A DNA stretch of 62,893 nt from Clostridia bacterium (GCA_017451735.1 JAFTNU010000050.1:1-62893); one strand, 5' to 3'. Shown: positions 18,541-27,604, counted from the stretch's first letter. Translations and numbers: made by a program. Notes: a model not told the origin generated them from the letters alone.

Positions 18541-19920
18541 ATGGAACAAAGAGAGAAGTTTTCCTCCCGCCTCGGCTTTTTGCTGATCTCGGCGGGATGT
18601 GCCATCGGGCTTGGAAATGTCTACCGTTTTCCCATCATTACAGGGGCCTATGGCGGGGCACTGTTCGTGTTGATCTATCTTGCGTTTTTGCTCATTCTCG
18701 GTATTCCCGTGCTTTGTGCAGAGCTATCGGTTGGTCGTGCCAGCCAACGCAGTATCGCCACCTCCTTCGAGCAATTGGAAAAGCCCGGTCAGGAGTGGCA
18801 TTGGATGAAGCTTCTCGGCATCGGAGGCAACTATCTGCTGATGATGTGCTACACCGTTATCGCAGGTTGGATGCTGATCTATTTCTTTAAATATCTGACG
18901 GGAGATATCCTGACGGTCCCAGCCGCAGAGCTCGGTGCCCATTTCGGATCGACCATCGGTAACACCGGGCTTGTGATCGGCTCGACCTTTGCCACCATTG
19001 TCATTTGCTTTCTGATCTGCTCCTTAGGTCTGCAAAAGGGCGTGGAGCGCATCACAAAATATATGATGCTGGCGCTTTTTGCTCTCATCATCGGCCTTGC
19101 CGTCTATTGCTGTACGCTGGAGGGGGCGGGGGAGGGCCTGAAATTCTATTTGATCCCCTCCGCCGATACGCTGAAGAATGTGAACATCGGTACCGTGATT
19201 TCGGCGGCAATGGGACAAGCCTTCTTTACACTGAGCGTCGGGATCGGTGCCATCGCCATTTTCGGCAGTTATATCGGCCGTGACCGCTCACTGATGGGGG
19301 AGGCGGTTACCATTACGGCCCTGGATACCTTTATCGCACTTGCCTCCGGTTTCATCATTTTCCCCGCCTGCTTCACCTATAACGGGGGTGTGACTGCCGA
19401 TGCCTCTACCGTTGGTGCCTCCTTCCTGTTTACCACGCTTTCCAGTATCTTCAACGCCATGCCCGGCGGACGCATCATCGGTGCGCTCTTTTTCCTGTTT
19501 ATGATTTTCGCGGCATACTCCACCGTTATTGCCGTATTTGAAAACATCATCGCGTTCTGGATGGAATTGACCAATCTCAAGCGGCCCGTCATTGCCATCA
19601 TCAATATCGGACTGATGATGGTGCTTTCGCTCCCCGCCGTGTTCAGCTGCGGCATATGGGGGAAAGTATCCGTGCTCGGCATGGGATTCCTGGATCTGGA
19701 GGATTTCATCGTTTCCAACATTCTGCTGCCCCTTGGAAGCGTCATCTATGTGGTGTTCTGCACCTCGCGCTATGGCTGGGGGTGGCAAAGCTTCCATGGG
19801 GAAGTGAACGCAGGCTCCGGACTCAAGCTTCCTAAGTGGATCCGCACCTACATGACCTTTGTTCTCCCCGTGATCATCATTGTGTTGATGGTTGTTTCTC
19901 TTGCGGGGAAATTCACGTAA
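18541..19920 (+). CDS. sodium:neurotransmitter symporter (NSS/SLC6) family transporter
   Basis: The 459-residue integral membrane protein has about 11-12 helices. It opens with the NSS signature RLGFLLISAGCAIGLGNVYRFP (helix 1, unwound Na+-site region) and continues with GGALFVLIYLAFLLILGIPVL. Later helices include TVISAAMGQAFFTLSVGIGAI, typical of the substrate/Na+ site in helix 6. It imports an amino acid or related solute with Na+; which one is not clear. AAAGGA lies upstream of the ATG. It has its own promoter and faces clpC tail to tail across a shared terminator. Confidence 0.92.
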   Translation: MEQREKFSSRLGFLLISAGCAIGLGNVYRFPIITGAYGGALFVLIYLAFLLILGIPVLCAELSVGRASQRSIATSFEQLEKPGQEWHWMKLLGIGGNYLLMMCYTVIAGWMLIYFFKYLTGDILTVPAAELGAHFGSTIGNTGLVIGSTFATIVICFLICSLGLQKGVERITKYMMLALFALIIGLAVYCCTLEGAGEGLKFYLIPSADTLKNVNIGTVISAAMGQAFFTLSVGIGAIAIFGSYIGRDRSLMGEAVTITALDTFIALASGFIIFPACFTYNGGVTADASTVGASFLFTTLSSIFNAMPGGRIIGALFFLFMIFAAYSTVIAVFENIIAFWMELTNLKRPVIAIINIGLMMVLSLPAVFSCGIWGKVSVLGMGFLDLEDFIVSNILLPLGSVIYVVFCTSRYGWGWQSFHGEVNAGSGLKLPKWIRTYMTFVLPVIIIVLMVVSLAGKFT

Positions 19921-19928
19921 AAAAGTGA

Positions 19929-19968
19929 CCGCCATTGCTCCGATTTTGGGAGCAATGGCGGCTTTTTT
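19929..19968. terminator. bidirectional terminator between the NSS gene and clpC
   Basis: A 13-bp stem (CCGCCATTGCTCC with GGAGCAATGGCGG) is flanked by T7 on the right and A-rich sequence on the left, between convergent genes. Confidence 0.85.
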
Positions 19969-19976
19969 TGACACCG

Positions 19977-22484
19977 TTATGCGTTTTTGTCGACAGGATC
20001 GGCCTTCGACGCGTCGCTTTCGACCTTTTCAAACACTACCTTGCCGTCCGCAACCTTGGTGATTACCTTATCGCCGGCCTTGAATTTGCCCTCCAGCATC
20101 GCACCGGAGAAGGCGTCCTCGATCAGGCGAACGATGGCACGGCGCAAGGGACGTGCGCCGTAAACGGCGTCAAAGCCTTCCTTCGCCATCAGGGCGGCAA
20201 CCTCCTCGGTAAAGGAGATGGAAATACCGATATTCTCCACCCGTTTGGCCACTTCCGACAGGAGTAGAGTGGCGATGGCACGGATGTTCTCCTCGGTAAG
20301 GCGGTTAAAGATGATGATATCATCGATACGGTTGAGAAATTCGGGGCGGAAGGTGGCCTTCAGCGCCTCCATGACCTTGGCGTCTGTTTTTTCCTTATCA
20401 CCGACCTTGCTTTCGCTCTGCGTAAAGCCGAGCGCACCCTTGACGGGGCCTGTCAGTGCAGAAGCACCCACATTCGAGGTCATGATGAGGATGGTGTTTT
20501 TAAAGTCTACCTTGCGGCCCTGCGAGTCGGTCAGAATGCCGTCCTCCAGCACCTGCAACAGGATATTGAACACATCGGGATGTGCCTTTTCGATCTCGTC
20601 GAAAAGCACCACCGAATAGGGCTTGCGGCGGATCTTTTCGGTCAACTGACCGCCCTCCTCAAAGCCCACATAGCCGGGAGGAGAACCGATCAGCTTGGAA
20701 ACACTGTGCTTCTCCATATATTCCGACATGTCGATACGGATCATGGCATTGGCATCGCCGAACAGGAGCTCCGCAAGAGCCTTGCACAGCTCGGTCTTGC
20801 CCACACCCGTGGGCCCCAGGAAGATGAAGGAGCCGATGGGACGTTTGGGGTCCTTGAGACCCATTCTGCCGCGGCGGATGGCACGGGCCACCGCCTCCAC
20901 AGCCGCATCCTGACCGATCACACGCTTGCGGAGGAGCTCATCCAGATGAAGCAGGCGCTCGCTTTCTTCTTCCAGCAATCTGCTGACGGGAATGCCCGTC
21001 CATTGGGTCACCACGTCGGCAATGTCGTTCTCGCCCACCGTCAGACTCTTGTCCTCCACGGTAGATTCCCAATCCTTTTTGGCCTTGTCGTAGGATTCGC
21101 GCAGGGTCTTTTCCTCGTCCCGGAGCTTTGCTGCCCGTTCAAAATCCTGCGCCGCAACCGCCTCCTCCTTCTCGTGGGAAAGAGCGGCCAATTTCTCCTC
21201 GGTCTCCTTCAGATCGGGCGGGGAGGTGTGCGCCGATATGCGCAGACGGGAGGAGGCCTCGTCGATCAGGTCGATGGCCTTGTCGGGCAGAAAGCGGTCG
21301 GCAATATAGCGGGCCGAGAGATTGACCGCCGCCTCGATGGCCTGATCCGAGATCTTCAGCTTATGATGGGCCTCGTATTTGTCACGCAGACCCTTGAGAA
21401 TCAGGATCGATTCCTCGGGGGTGGGCTCACCCACGGTCACCGATTGAAAACGGCGTTCCAGCGCCGCATCCTTTTCGATGTGCTTGCGGTATTCCTGAAT
21501 GGTGGTGGCACCGATGACCTGCATCTCGCCTCTTGCCAGCGCGGGCTTGATGATGTTGGCAGCATCCACAGCGCCCTCGGCGGCACCCGCGCCCACAATG
21601 GTATGGATCTCGTCGATAAAGAGGATGATGTTGGGGTTCTTGACCACTTCCTCCATCACGCTCTTGAGACGCTCCTCAAATTCGCCGCGGTATTTGGCGC
21701 CCGCCACCATGCCCGCCACATCCAGGGTCACGATGGTTTTATCCTTCAGCGTCTCGGGCACGGCGCCGTCGGCGATCTTCTGTGCCAGACCCTCCACCAC
21801 GGCGGTCTTACCCACACCGGGCTCGCCGATGAGGCAGGGATTGTTTTTCTGCCGACGGGAAAGAATCTGAATGACCCGCTCGGTCTCCTTGTCACGGCCG
21901 ATAATGGGGTCGATCTTGCCCTCACGGGCCATGGCGGTCAGATCCCGGCCGTAGTTGGAAAGCGTCGGCGTGCTTGCCAGAGCGGAGGATTTCTGATCCT
22001 TACCCCGTCCTGCTCCCTGGCGGTTGCTGTCGGCCGTAGTGTTGCCCGAGGCGCCGCTCAGCAAGGAGAGGACCTCCTGGCGCAGGTCGGCCGCGGAAAC
22101 GCCCAGATTTTCCAGGATCTGAACGCCTACGGCGTCCCGCTCATTGAGCAGCGAGAGCAGAATGTGCTCGGTGCCGATATAGTTCTGCCCGGTGCGTACC
22201 GATTCCATGGCAGAGCCCTCGATGATCCGCTTGGTGCGGGGGGTCATGTCGGCAGGGGAGACCGAGCTACCGGAGCCAAGCCCCGAAAGAGCGGCGATCT
22301 CGTTCTTCAGCTTTTCCACGCTTACGCCTCGGCCGGCAAGAACCTTGGCCGCCACGCTGTCGGTCTCGGCGGTCAGCGCCAGAAGGATGTGCTCCGAGCC
22401 GATGTAGGTGTGCCCCATTTCAGAGGCAAAGCGCAGTGCGTTGTTCAGTGTATTTTGTGCTTTTTGCGTAAAGCGATTGTTCAT
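19977..22484 (-). CDS. clpC: ATP-dependent Clp protease ATP-binding subunit ClpC
   Basis: ClpC is the Hsp100 unfoldase that feeds ClpP, with substrates marked by McsB phosphoarginine. The 835-residue product shows two N-terminal Clp repeats (residues 1-145), AAA1 Walker A GEPGVGKTA and Walker B ILFIDEIHT, a UVR coiled coil in the middle domain (QDFERAAKLRDEE), AAA2 Walker A GPTGVGKTE, and the C-terminal D2 small domain. The start at 22484 (MNNRFTQKAQ) follows GGAGG; an upstream in-frame Met lacks family sequence. Last gene of the ctsR operon, 19 bp after mcsB. Confidence 0.97.
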   Translation of the reverse strand: MNNRFTQKAQNTLNNALRFASEMGHTYIGSEHILLALTAETDSVAAKVLAGRGVSVEKLKNEIAALSGLGSGSSVSPADMTPRTKRIIEGSAMESVRTGQNYIGTEHILLSLLNERDAVGVQILENLGVSAADLRQEVLSLLSGASGNTTADSNRQGAGRGKDQKSSALASTPTLSNYGRDLTAMAREGKIDPIIGRDKETERVIQILSRRQKNNPCLIGEPGVGKTAVVEGLAQKIADGAVPETLKDKTIVTLDVAGMVAGAKYRGEFEERLKSVMEEVVKNPNIILFIDEIHTIVGAGAAEGAVDAANIIKPALARGEMQVIGATTIQEYRKHIEKDAALERRFQSVTVGEPTPEESILILKGLRDKYEAHHKLKISDQAIEAAVNLSARYIADRFLPDKAIDLIDEASSRLRISAHTSPPDLKETEEKLAALSHEKEEAVAAQDFERAAKLRDEEKTLRESYDKAKKDWESTVEDKSLTVGENDIADVVTQWTGIPVSRLLEEESERLLHLDELLRKRVIGQDAAVEAVARAIRRGRMGLKDPKRPIGSFIFLGPTGVGKTELCKALAELLFGDANAMIRIDMSEYMEKHSVSKLIGSPPGYVGFEEGGQLTEKIRRKPYSVVLFDEIEKAHPDVFNILLQVLEDGILTDSQGRKVDFKNTILIMTSNVGASALTGPVKGALGFTQSESKVGDKEKTDAKVMEALKATFRPEFLNRIDDIIIFNRLTEENIRAIATLLLSEVAKRVENIGISISFTEEVAALMAKEGFDAVYGARPLRRAIVRLIEDAFSGAMLEGKFKAGDKVITKVADGKVVFEKVESDASKADPVDKNA

Positions 22485-22503
22485 AAAATGACCTCCGTGC
22501 TTT

Positions 22504-23517
22504 TTATTGACTGACTCCCAGCGCTTTCTTGATAAAGGCTGCCCGCTGTCTGTCCCGTTCGGCACCGTTTTTCGGCGCACTGTCGGCGTTCAGCGTCAGC
22601 GTTGCGGGGAGTACATTGATGAGTAGGGTGTTCAGGGTTTCATCCGAGATCGAATCGATCAGCCCCAATGCGATGCCAAGCTTGAGATCGGTGTAAAGAG
22701 AGAAGAATTCCTCCGAGGAGAGCATGGTGGCATAGCGCAGGATGCCTTCCGCACGGTGGATGCGGTCGGCCTGCCGCTCGGCGGCTTCTCCCGTGACCTC
22801 GCGGCGCAGGGAGCGCTCCTTCTGGATGATACTTTGCACCGCCTCCTCCAATTTATGCAGGATCTCCTCCTCCGAGGAGCCCAGCGTTACTTGATTGGAG
22901 ACCTGATACAGGCACCCTTGGGGCTCCGAGCCCTCGCCGTACAGCCCTCGCATGGTCAGCCCGATCTTGGAGAGCTGATGGGAAAGGGAGGGGATCATCC
23001 CCGCGCCCTTGAGGGCGGGGAGAAAGAGCATGACCGAAGCTCGCATGCCGGTGCCCAGATTGGTGGGGCAGTGGGTCAGATATCCCAGCTTTTCGTCATA
23101 GGCGAGAGGTAGGGAGGCATCCAATTTGTCGTCACATTCACAGGCGAAGCGGTAGGCGTCCCGCAGTGCAAGCCCCGGAAGAATGCACTGCAAACGGATG
23201 TGATCCTCCTCCAGAGCCATGACCGAAAGGCTCTTGTTGTCATTGCGAAAGAGGGCGTGCGGGCCCTTTTTGCCGGCAAATTCGCGGCTGATGAGGTGCT
23301 GTTCCACCAAGGATTGGGCCTTGAGCGCGGAGAGCGCCGCTACATCGGTCTTAATATATTCCTCTCCAAGGGCATTGCCGATGCGCCCGATGATCTCCTC
23401 GGCATCCTTGGCCGAAAGACCCTTGTCAAAGCGATAGCCCGTCAGATTGCGGGCAAAACGGATACGTGAGGAGAATACCGTGTCCGAATCGTTACCTTTT
23501 ACCTGATACCAAGCCAT
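22504..23517 (-). CDS. mcsB: protein-arginine kinase McsB
   Basis: McsB phosphorylates arginine residues to target proteins to ClpCP. The 337-residue product has the phosphagen-kinase fold: SSRIRFARNLTGY (nucleotide-contacting Arg), EEDHIRLQ, the family motif CPTNLGTGMRASVML, and QVSNQVTLGSSEEEI. The ATG at 23517 is chosen because AAGGAG lies eight bases upstream; the GTG three codons earlier would abut the ribosome site. The gene follows mcsA with only a few bases between stop and start, as in other Bacillota. Confidence 0.96.
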   Translation of the reverse strand: MAWYQVKGNDSDTVFSSRIRFARNLTGYRFDKGLSAKDAEEIIGRIGNALGEEYIKTDVAALSALKAQSLVEQHLISREFAGKKGPHALFRNDNKSLSVMALEEDHIRLQCILPGLALRDAYRFACECDDKLDASLPLAYDEKLGYLTHCPTNLGTGMRASVMLFLPALKGAGMIPSLSHQLSKIGLTMRGLYGEGSEPQGCLYQVSNQVTLGSSEEEILHKLEEAVQSIIQKERSLRREVTGEAAERQADRIHRAEGILRYATMLSSEEFFSLYTDLKLGIALGLIDSISDETLNTLLINVLPATLTLNADSAPKNGAERDRQRAAFIKKALGVSQ

Positions 23518-23522
23518 AAAGC

Positions 23523-24047
23523 TCACTCCTTTTCCAGGGTGCGGATCTCGTCACGGAGCTTTGCCGCATCCTCAAACTTTTCTTCCTTAATGGCATTTGC
23601 CAATTGGGTCTTCAGCGAGGCGAGACGGTCCCGCTTTTCCCGCTGTGCCCGTCGTCCCGCAGGCGCTCGTCCCGTGTGGGTCACATGACCGTGAAGCGAG
23701 CGGAGCGTAGGCTCCAGTTCCTCACCGAAGGTGGTGTAGCACTGGGGGCAAAAGGCCTTTCCGTCCTTCATCAGATCCCCCCAGGTCGCACCGCAGCCGG
23801 GGCAGGTGTTCTTGCTTTCTTTTGTGACGGGGCTTGCCGCAATACCGAACAATCCGTCAAGAAAATTGTTGTGCAGCTGTGTGAAGGAGGGGAAGGGAAA
23901 GCCCTCCGCATGCTCGGAAAAGAGCTTGCCGTCTGCTTGCAGCTTTGCCGCGCAATCGGCGCAAAGGTGCAGGGAACGGGCCTGACCGTTCACGTTTTCC
24001 TCATAGAAAAATGTTGCTTCTTTTTGTTTGCAGCTTTCGCATTTCAT
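23523..24047 (-). CDS. mcsA: McsA, zinc-finger activator of McsB
   Basis: McsA binds and activates the arginine kinase McsB. The 174-residue product has two zinc-binding pairs at the N-terminus (MKCESC and HLCADC), a second four-Cys ribbon (NTCPGC, AFCPQC), and a C-terminal UVR motif (LANAIKEEKFEDAAKLRDEIRTLE) that matches the one in ClpC. It is preceded by a GGAGGTGATC ribosome site and lies between ctsR and mcsB in the class III heat-shock operon. Confidence 0.95.
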   Translation of the reverse strand: MKCESCKQKEATFFYEENVNGQARSLHLCADCAAKLQADGKLFSEHAEGFPFPSFTQLHNNFLDGLFGIAASPVTKESKNTCPGCGATWGDLMKDGKAFCPQCYTTFGEELEPTLRSLHGHVTHTGRAPAGRRAQREKRDRLASLKTQLANAIKEEKFEDAAKLRDEIRTLEKE

Positions 24048-24079
24048 AAGATCACCTCCAAAAAGGGTATGTTACTATT

Positions 24080-24529
24080 TTAATGCATCAGGGAGAGCAG
24101 AATGTGTCGGAATATCTGTGCCCGCACGGTACTTCGGCCCTCGGGGGCCACATTTTGCAATGCCGCACCCGAAAGGGCGTTGCCGATGATGGCGGCTTCT
24201 CGCTCCGTGATGATATTTTGATCCAGCAGGTTGCGCAAATAGGCTTTGGCCTCGTTTTCCTCGATGGCATCCCCCACGGCGTAGAAGAAGTGCATCAGAT
24301 ATTCATCCTTATGCATCTGCTTTCGTACGATGCGGATGCACCCGCCGCCGCCTCTGCGGGATTCGATGATATAGCCCCGCTCGGGTGTGAAACGGGAAGT
24401 GATGACGTAACTGATCTGGCTGGGGACGCATCCAAGCCGCCCGGCCATTTCGTTACGCTGCAGCTCCAGCGCACCGCCGCTTTCCTCCAGCATTTCTTCG
24501 ATCATTTTTGCAATTTGGTCTGCTAACAC
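24080..24529 (-). CDS. ctsR: class III stress gene repressor CtsR
   Basis: CtsR is the dimeric, heat-labile repressor of clp genes. The 149-residue product carries a winged helix-turn-helix (QRNEMAGRLGCVPSQISYVITSRF) with the glycine-rich wing RRGGGGCIRI that senses temperature, then the C-terminal domain that McsB recognises. The start is GTG at 24529, nine bases after AGGAGG. First gene of ctsR-mcsA-mcsB-clpC. Three CtsR boxes in front of it show autoregulation. Confidence 0.95.
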   Translation of the reverse strand: MLADQIAKMIEEMLEESGGALELQRNEMAGRLGCVPSQISYVITSRFTPERGYIIESRRGGGGCIRIVRKQMHKDEYLMHFFYAVGDAIEENEAKAYLRNLLDQNIITEREAAIIGNALSGAALQNVAPEGRSTVRAQIFRHILLSLMH

Positions 24530-24545
24530 GGTTCACGACCTCCTT

Positions 24546-24619
24546 TTTGACCTTCCTTGACTTTCTTGCCCTTATTATATCTCGAAAGTCAAACAAAGTC
24601 AAAGTCAAACAAGGTCAAA
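24546..24619 (-). promoter_or_regulatory. ctsR operon promoter with three CtsR boxes
   Basis: A TTGACT (24602-24597) and TATAAT (24579-24574) promoter with 17-nt spacing reads toward ctsR. Two CtsR heptad direct repeats, AGTCAAACAAAGTCAAA (24587-24603) and AGTCAAACAAGGTCAAA (24603-24619), overlap the -35. A third, minus-strand box with one mismatch lies at 24546-24562. All fit the consensus RGTCAAANANRGTCAAA. Confidence 0.93.
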
Positions 24620-24723
24620 ATAAAATCGGCGCAACCGATTACGGACGATTACGTCGATTTAGCTACCGTTTTTCTCACAAAATCAAATTTTTTCGCGTTT
24701 TTTAATAAGCCCCGATAACAGAG

Positions 24724-24752
24724 GCCCCGCAAGCGCATCGTGCTTGCGGGGC
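24724..24752. terminator. hairpin downstream of the peptidoglycan-binding cluster
   Basis: An 11-bp GC-rich stem (GCCCCGCAAGC with GCTTGCGGGGC) has a 7-nt loop, between the ctsR promoter and the end of the minus-strand cluster. It has no clear U-run. Confidence 0.6.
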
Positions 24753-24760
24753 TTCCTTAT

Positions 24761-25294
24761 TCAATGCCGCAGATACGGGCTGTTGAAATTTCTGTTATAC
24801 GCATCGGCAATGGCGTTCCAGGTGGCACGATCCACCGCGCCCGTGGCGGGCAGACCGTTGGCCGCCTGAAAGGCACGCACCGCATCGGCGGTGGCGGCGT
24901 CGTATTCGCCCGTCTGAGGGACCTCACCGATCCCGTCGTAGACCGCCGCCAGCTCCTGCAAGGCGTTCTGGATGATGCTCACCAGAAACTGCACCTCGCC
25001 CACCTCGATGGTATAATTTTCGGGGATCTGCGGAAAGTGCGCAATGGCGTGCGGGGGGGAATGTCGCTCGATGGAGTCGGTGTAAGCCTTGAACAGTCGC
25101 TCCCAGGTCTCCAGATCGGCTCGACCCGTGGGGGGCAAGCCCTCCAGCTGTTGAAAGGCGCGTAAGGCCTCCTCGGTGTCACTGCCGAAAATACCGTCGA
25201 TGGGAACCTCGTTGATTTCGTCATTAAAATAGGAAAGGTGCCGCAGATACCGTTGCAGATTGCGGACTGCCTCCCGCTCGTTTTCGTTCGCCAT
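24761..25294 (-). CDS. peptidoglycan-binding domain protein (two PG_binding_1 repeats)
   Basis: The 177-residue protein consists of two copies of the three-helix peptidoglycan-binding fold: residues 6-75 (VRNLQRYLRHLSYF ... DGIFGSDTEEALRAFQQLEGLPPTGRADLETW) and 100-172 (LVSIIQNALQEL ... GEYDAATADAVRAFQAANGLPATGAVDRATW). There is no signal peptide. The ATG at 25294 follows AAGGAGG. It starts one base after the stop of the larger peptidoglycan-binding gene and ends a three-gene operon. Its role in wall or spore coat biology is inferred from domains only. Confidence 0.85.
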   Translation of the reverse strand: MANENEREAVRNLQRYLRHLSYFNDEINEVPIDGIFGSDTEEALRAFQQLEGLPPTGRADLETWERLFKAYTDSIERHSPPHAIAHFPQIPENYTIEVGEVQFLVSIIQNALQELAAVYDGIGEVPQTGEYDAATADAVRAFQAANGLPATGAVDRATWNAIADAYNRNFNSPYLRH

Positions 25295-25295
25295 A

Positions 25296-26711
25296 TCAAC
25301 CGCCTCCTTGCTGCATCCCCGTCTCAAAGCCGGGATATTGTCCCTCGCCCAGAATCTGCCCGTTGTAAAGATCGCTGTAAAGGCTGGTGAGGGCATTCCA
25401 GGAGATGGCCGAGATCTGTCCGTTCACGGGTAAGCCCGCCAGCTCCTGAAAGGCAATGACCGCCTCTCTTGTCCGCGGCCCGAAATAGCCCGTCACACTG
25501 ACCGTGGGAATAGAAGGGAAGGATTGGGCCACATAATTGAGGTATTCCTGCAGCACCCGCACATCGTCCGAATCCGAGCCCAGACGCAGAATGACCCCCG
25601 GGAAGGGGATCACGTTGCCCTCCACATATGCAACGGGTATGGTAGAGACGATGCCCAGATACGCGTCGTACATCGCCTTCCACGTCAAGGGCCCCACAAT
25701 GCCGTCTGCCACAAGTCCGAAGGTGTTCTGCAGATCGATGACTGCCGCCCGCGTGGAGGGGCCGAAGCTACCGTCGATATTGACCGGCGGGATGGTGTCA
25801 TAGAACCCCGAGAGATAATTCAGATAGTATTGCAGATGCGCCACGCTGTTGCCCGTGTCTCCCTCCCGCAGAACACCGGGATATTGTTGGGTTACCTCCT
25901 CAATGGTCACACCCTCCGAGTCGATCTCGTTCAGACGCTTGACTCCATTATAGATGCGGCGAATGTAGTACCAGGTGGATTTGCCGATGACGCCGTCGGC
26001 AGTGAGACCGAAGATCTCCTGAAAGCGTCGCACCGCATCCTCGGTGTCCTGCAAAAATACGCCGTCGGTCTGTGCGATCTTGGGGATGGAGGGATAATTG
26101 GTAGAGATGCGGTTGAGTCGGATCTGCGCCACCCGCACCTGATCGTTGATCGAGCCGATGCGCAAGGGCACAACGGGGGCGCTCTCGTCGGTGTTGGCAA
26201 TGGGAACGTCACGCACAATGTCGATGTCATCCCCATAGTAGTAGGTCAGAATGTCGTAGGGCGTCATGCCTTGCTCGGCCAGCTCTACCGAGCCCCATTG
26301 AGAGAGTCCGTCACACGTGACCCGTCGCCCGTCGCAATAGACGGCAAACAGGGGCTCTACATTGCCTTGGCGTCTGATGTAGTTGTTAAACAGCTCGCCT
26401 GCCAGCTGACGGATGTTTTCAAAAATATCCCGCCCCTCCACAAAGGATTGATCGATAGAGGTGGAATTCGTGATGTCAAAATCATACCCGCGTGAGCGGT
26501 AATATTCGGTATAGATGCGGTTCAGTGCGAAGGAGATCTGGGCATACATATTGGCGCGGATGGCATTTTCGGGCCAGGTGGGATAGATCTCGCTGGAGGC
26601 TACATTGGCCACATAATCGAGGAACGGTAGGGTCACGTTGCGGGCGTTCTGCTCGGGGCGACCCAGGTGAACCGTAATGGTCTCGGGTATGGTGGGAAAA
26701 CCGTTTGGCAT
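25296..26711 (-). CDS. SpoIID-like protein with three C-terminal PG_binding_1 domains
   Basis: The 471-residue protein has an N-terminal region resembling the SpoIID/LytB fold (residues 1-170), with the signature DGLSQWGSVELAEQGMTPYDILTYYYGDDI. Three peptidoglycan-binding repeats follow (about 190-265, 290-365, 385-460; each with DGxFGxxTxxAVxxFQ and a terminal TW). No signal peptide is seen. SpoIID enzymes trim peptidoglycan stem-less glycans, but activity here is unproven. The ATG at 26711 follows GGAGGGGGTGAG. It is the middle gene of a three-gene unit. Confidence 0.85.
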   Translation of the reverse strand: MPNGFPTIPETITVHLGRPEQNARNVTLPFLDYVANVASSEIYPTWPENAIRANMYAQISFALNRIYTEYYRSRGYDFDITNSTSIDQSFVEGRDIFENIRQLAGELFNNYIRRQGNVEPLFAVYCDGRRVTCDGLSQWGSVELAEQGMTPYDILTYYYGDDIDIVRDVPIANTDESAPVVPLRIGSINDQVRVAQIRLNRISTNYPSIPKIAQTDGVFLQDTEDAVRRFQEIFGLTADGVIGKSTWYYIRRIYNGVKRLNEIDSEGVTIEEVTQQYPGVLREGDTGNSVAHLQYYLNYLSGFYDTIPPVNIDGSFGPSTRAAVIDLQNTFGLVADGIVGPLTWKAMYDAYLGIVSTIPVAYVEGNVIPFPGVILRLGSDSDDVRVLQEYLNYVAQSFPSIPTVSVTGYFGPRTREAVIAFQELAGLPVNGQISAISWNALTSLYSDLYNGQILGEGQYPGFETGMQQGGG

Positions 26712-26715
26712 CTGC

Positions 26716-27144
26716 TCACCCCCTCCAAAGTCCCGGCTCTTCTCCCTCAAACTGCTGTCCGTCGTTGAGGGTAAAGGGACTCGGATAGCCGTTTTCGGGT
26801 ACGGGCACAAGATTTGCCTGTTGAATGGCGGTGATCCCGTCAAACACGGGGACGTTCTGATAAAAGGCATTCTCATAGTTATCCAGCTTGACCTCGATGT
26901 TATACATGGCATAGGGCCGTGCTACCGAGGGGCGCATGGATTCGGCGCGGGGCGGCGCGGGCAGCCCCACCCGCTCGGTGCGTCCGTCATTGCCCGAGCG
27001 CAGCTCGTAAAGGACTTTGCCCTGCTCACTTTCCCGAATGGTCACGGCGGCATTGGCCAGGGGAATGGCGGTATTGGCCGTTGTGACCTGTACCACTAAG
27101 TATCCCGTTCCCGATTGGTTCGGATTGATGGTGTTTCCGTTCAA
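26716..27144 (-). CDS. beta-sandwich protein, first gene of the peptidoglycan-binding cluster
   Basis: The 142-residue protein has a carboxypeptidase-regulatory-like beta-sandwich pattern (GYLVVQVTTANTAIPLANAAVTIRE, then YNIEVKLDNYENAFYQNVPVFDG), the type often used as a cell-surface or domain-linking module. No signal peptide is present. The start is TTG at 27144, eight bases after AAAGGAGG. Four bases separate its stop from the SpoIID-like gene, so the three are co-transcribed. The specific function is unknown. Confidence 0.75.
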   Translation of the reverse strand: MNGNTINPNQSGTGYLVVQVTTANTAIPLANAAVTIRESEQGKVLYELRSGNDGRTERVGLPAPPRAESMRPSVARPYAMYNIEVKLDNYENAFYQNVPVFDGITAIQQANLVPVPENGYPSPFTLNDGQQFEGEEPGLWRG

Positions 27145-27256
27145 AATGGGTACCTCCTTTCCTCATCAAGGGCAGTTTATGCGGAAAGGGAACAATCGGT
27201 TATTTGATGCGGCTTCACGTTCCCTATAAAGGGAAATCACACCAAACCGCGTCCTT

Positions 27257-27300
27257 GCCTTCTCCTTGGGAGAAGGGGGACCACGTAGTGGTGGATGAGG
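27257..27300 (+). repeat. double-hairpin repeat, copy 2 (GGACC subtype)
   Basis: Hairpin CCTTCTCC/GGAGAAGG is followed by GGGGACCACGTAGTGGT and GGATGAGG. The same subtype appears inverted at 30541-30607. Confidence 0.75.
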
Positions 27301-27376
27301 CTGGGTTACGCACCATGCTCGCATAAACCCGCTTCCCGGCGGGGATTCTTTTCGCTAATGCGAAAAGCCTTACGCA

Positions 27377-27421
27377 CCTTCCCCGGCGGAGAAGGTGTCG
27401 CGCGAAGCGTGACGGATGAGG
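27377..27421 (+). repeat. double-hairpin repeat, copy 3 (GTCACG subtype)
   Basis: CCTTCCCCGGCGGAGAAGG is followed by TGTCGCGCGAAGCGTGACGG and ATGAGG, matching copies at 5910-5957 and 30474-30521. Confidence 0.78.
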
Positions 27422-27604
27422 AGAGCGACAGTAGAAGATGCTCGTGCACAACCTTGCGGGGGTCTCACACCGCAAACCGCACGCAAGCGTGCTCCAAGAG
27501 TATTGCTTGCCCTGCGCCTTACGGCGCACGCACCCTTCGCCCCGATCTCACGCCCGTGGCGAACGGACGCAAACTCGGCGCGGGTTCTCGCACCCGCATT
27601 CCGC

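Larger units (their letters stand above)
27145..27604. other. 460-bp repeat-bearing intergenic region
   Basis: No convincing gene is present. Two double-hairpin repeats (27257-27300 and 27377-27421) lie in the left half. The right half (27422-27604) has many short inverted repeats (GCGCCTTACGGCGC; CACCCGC/GCGGGTG-like) and no recognised RNA. Confidence 0.6.

Noticed and set aside
27145..27604. Insertion sequence remnant or small gene
   Set aside because: Several short open frames exist but none has a ribosome site, a transposase motif or a protein-like composition; the region is made of palindromic repeats.
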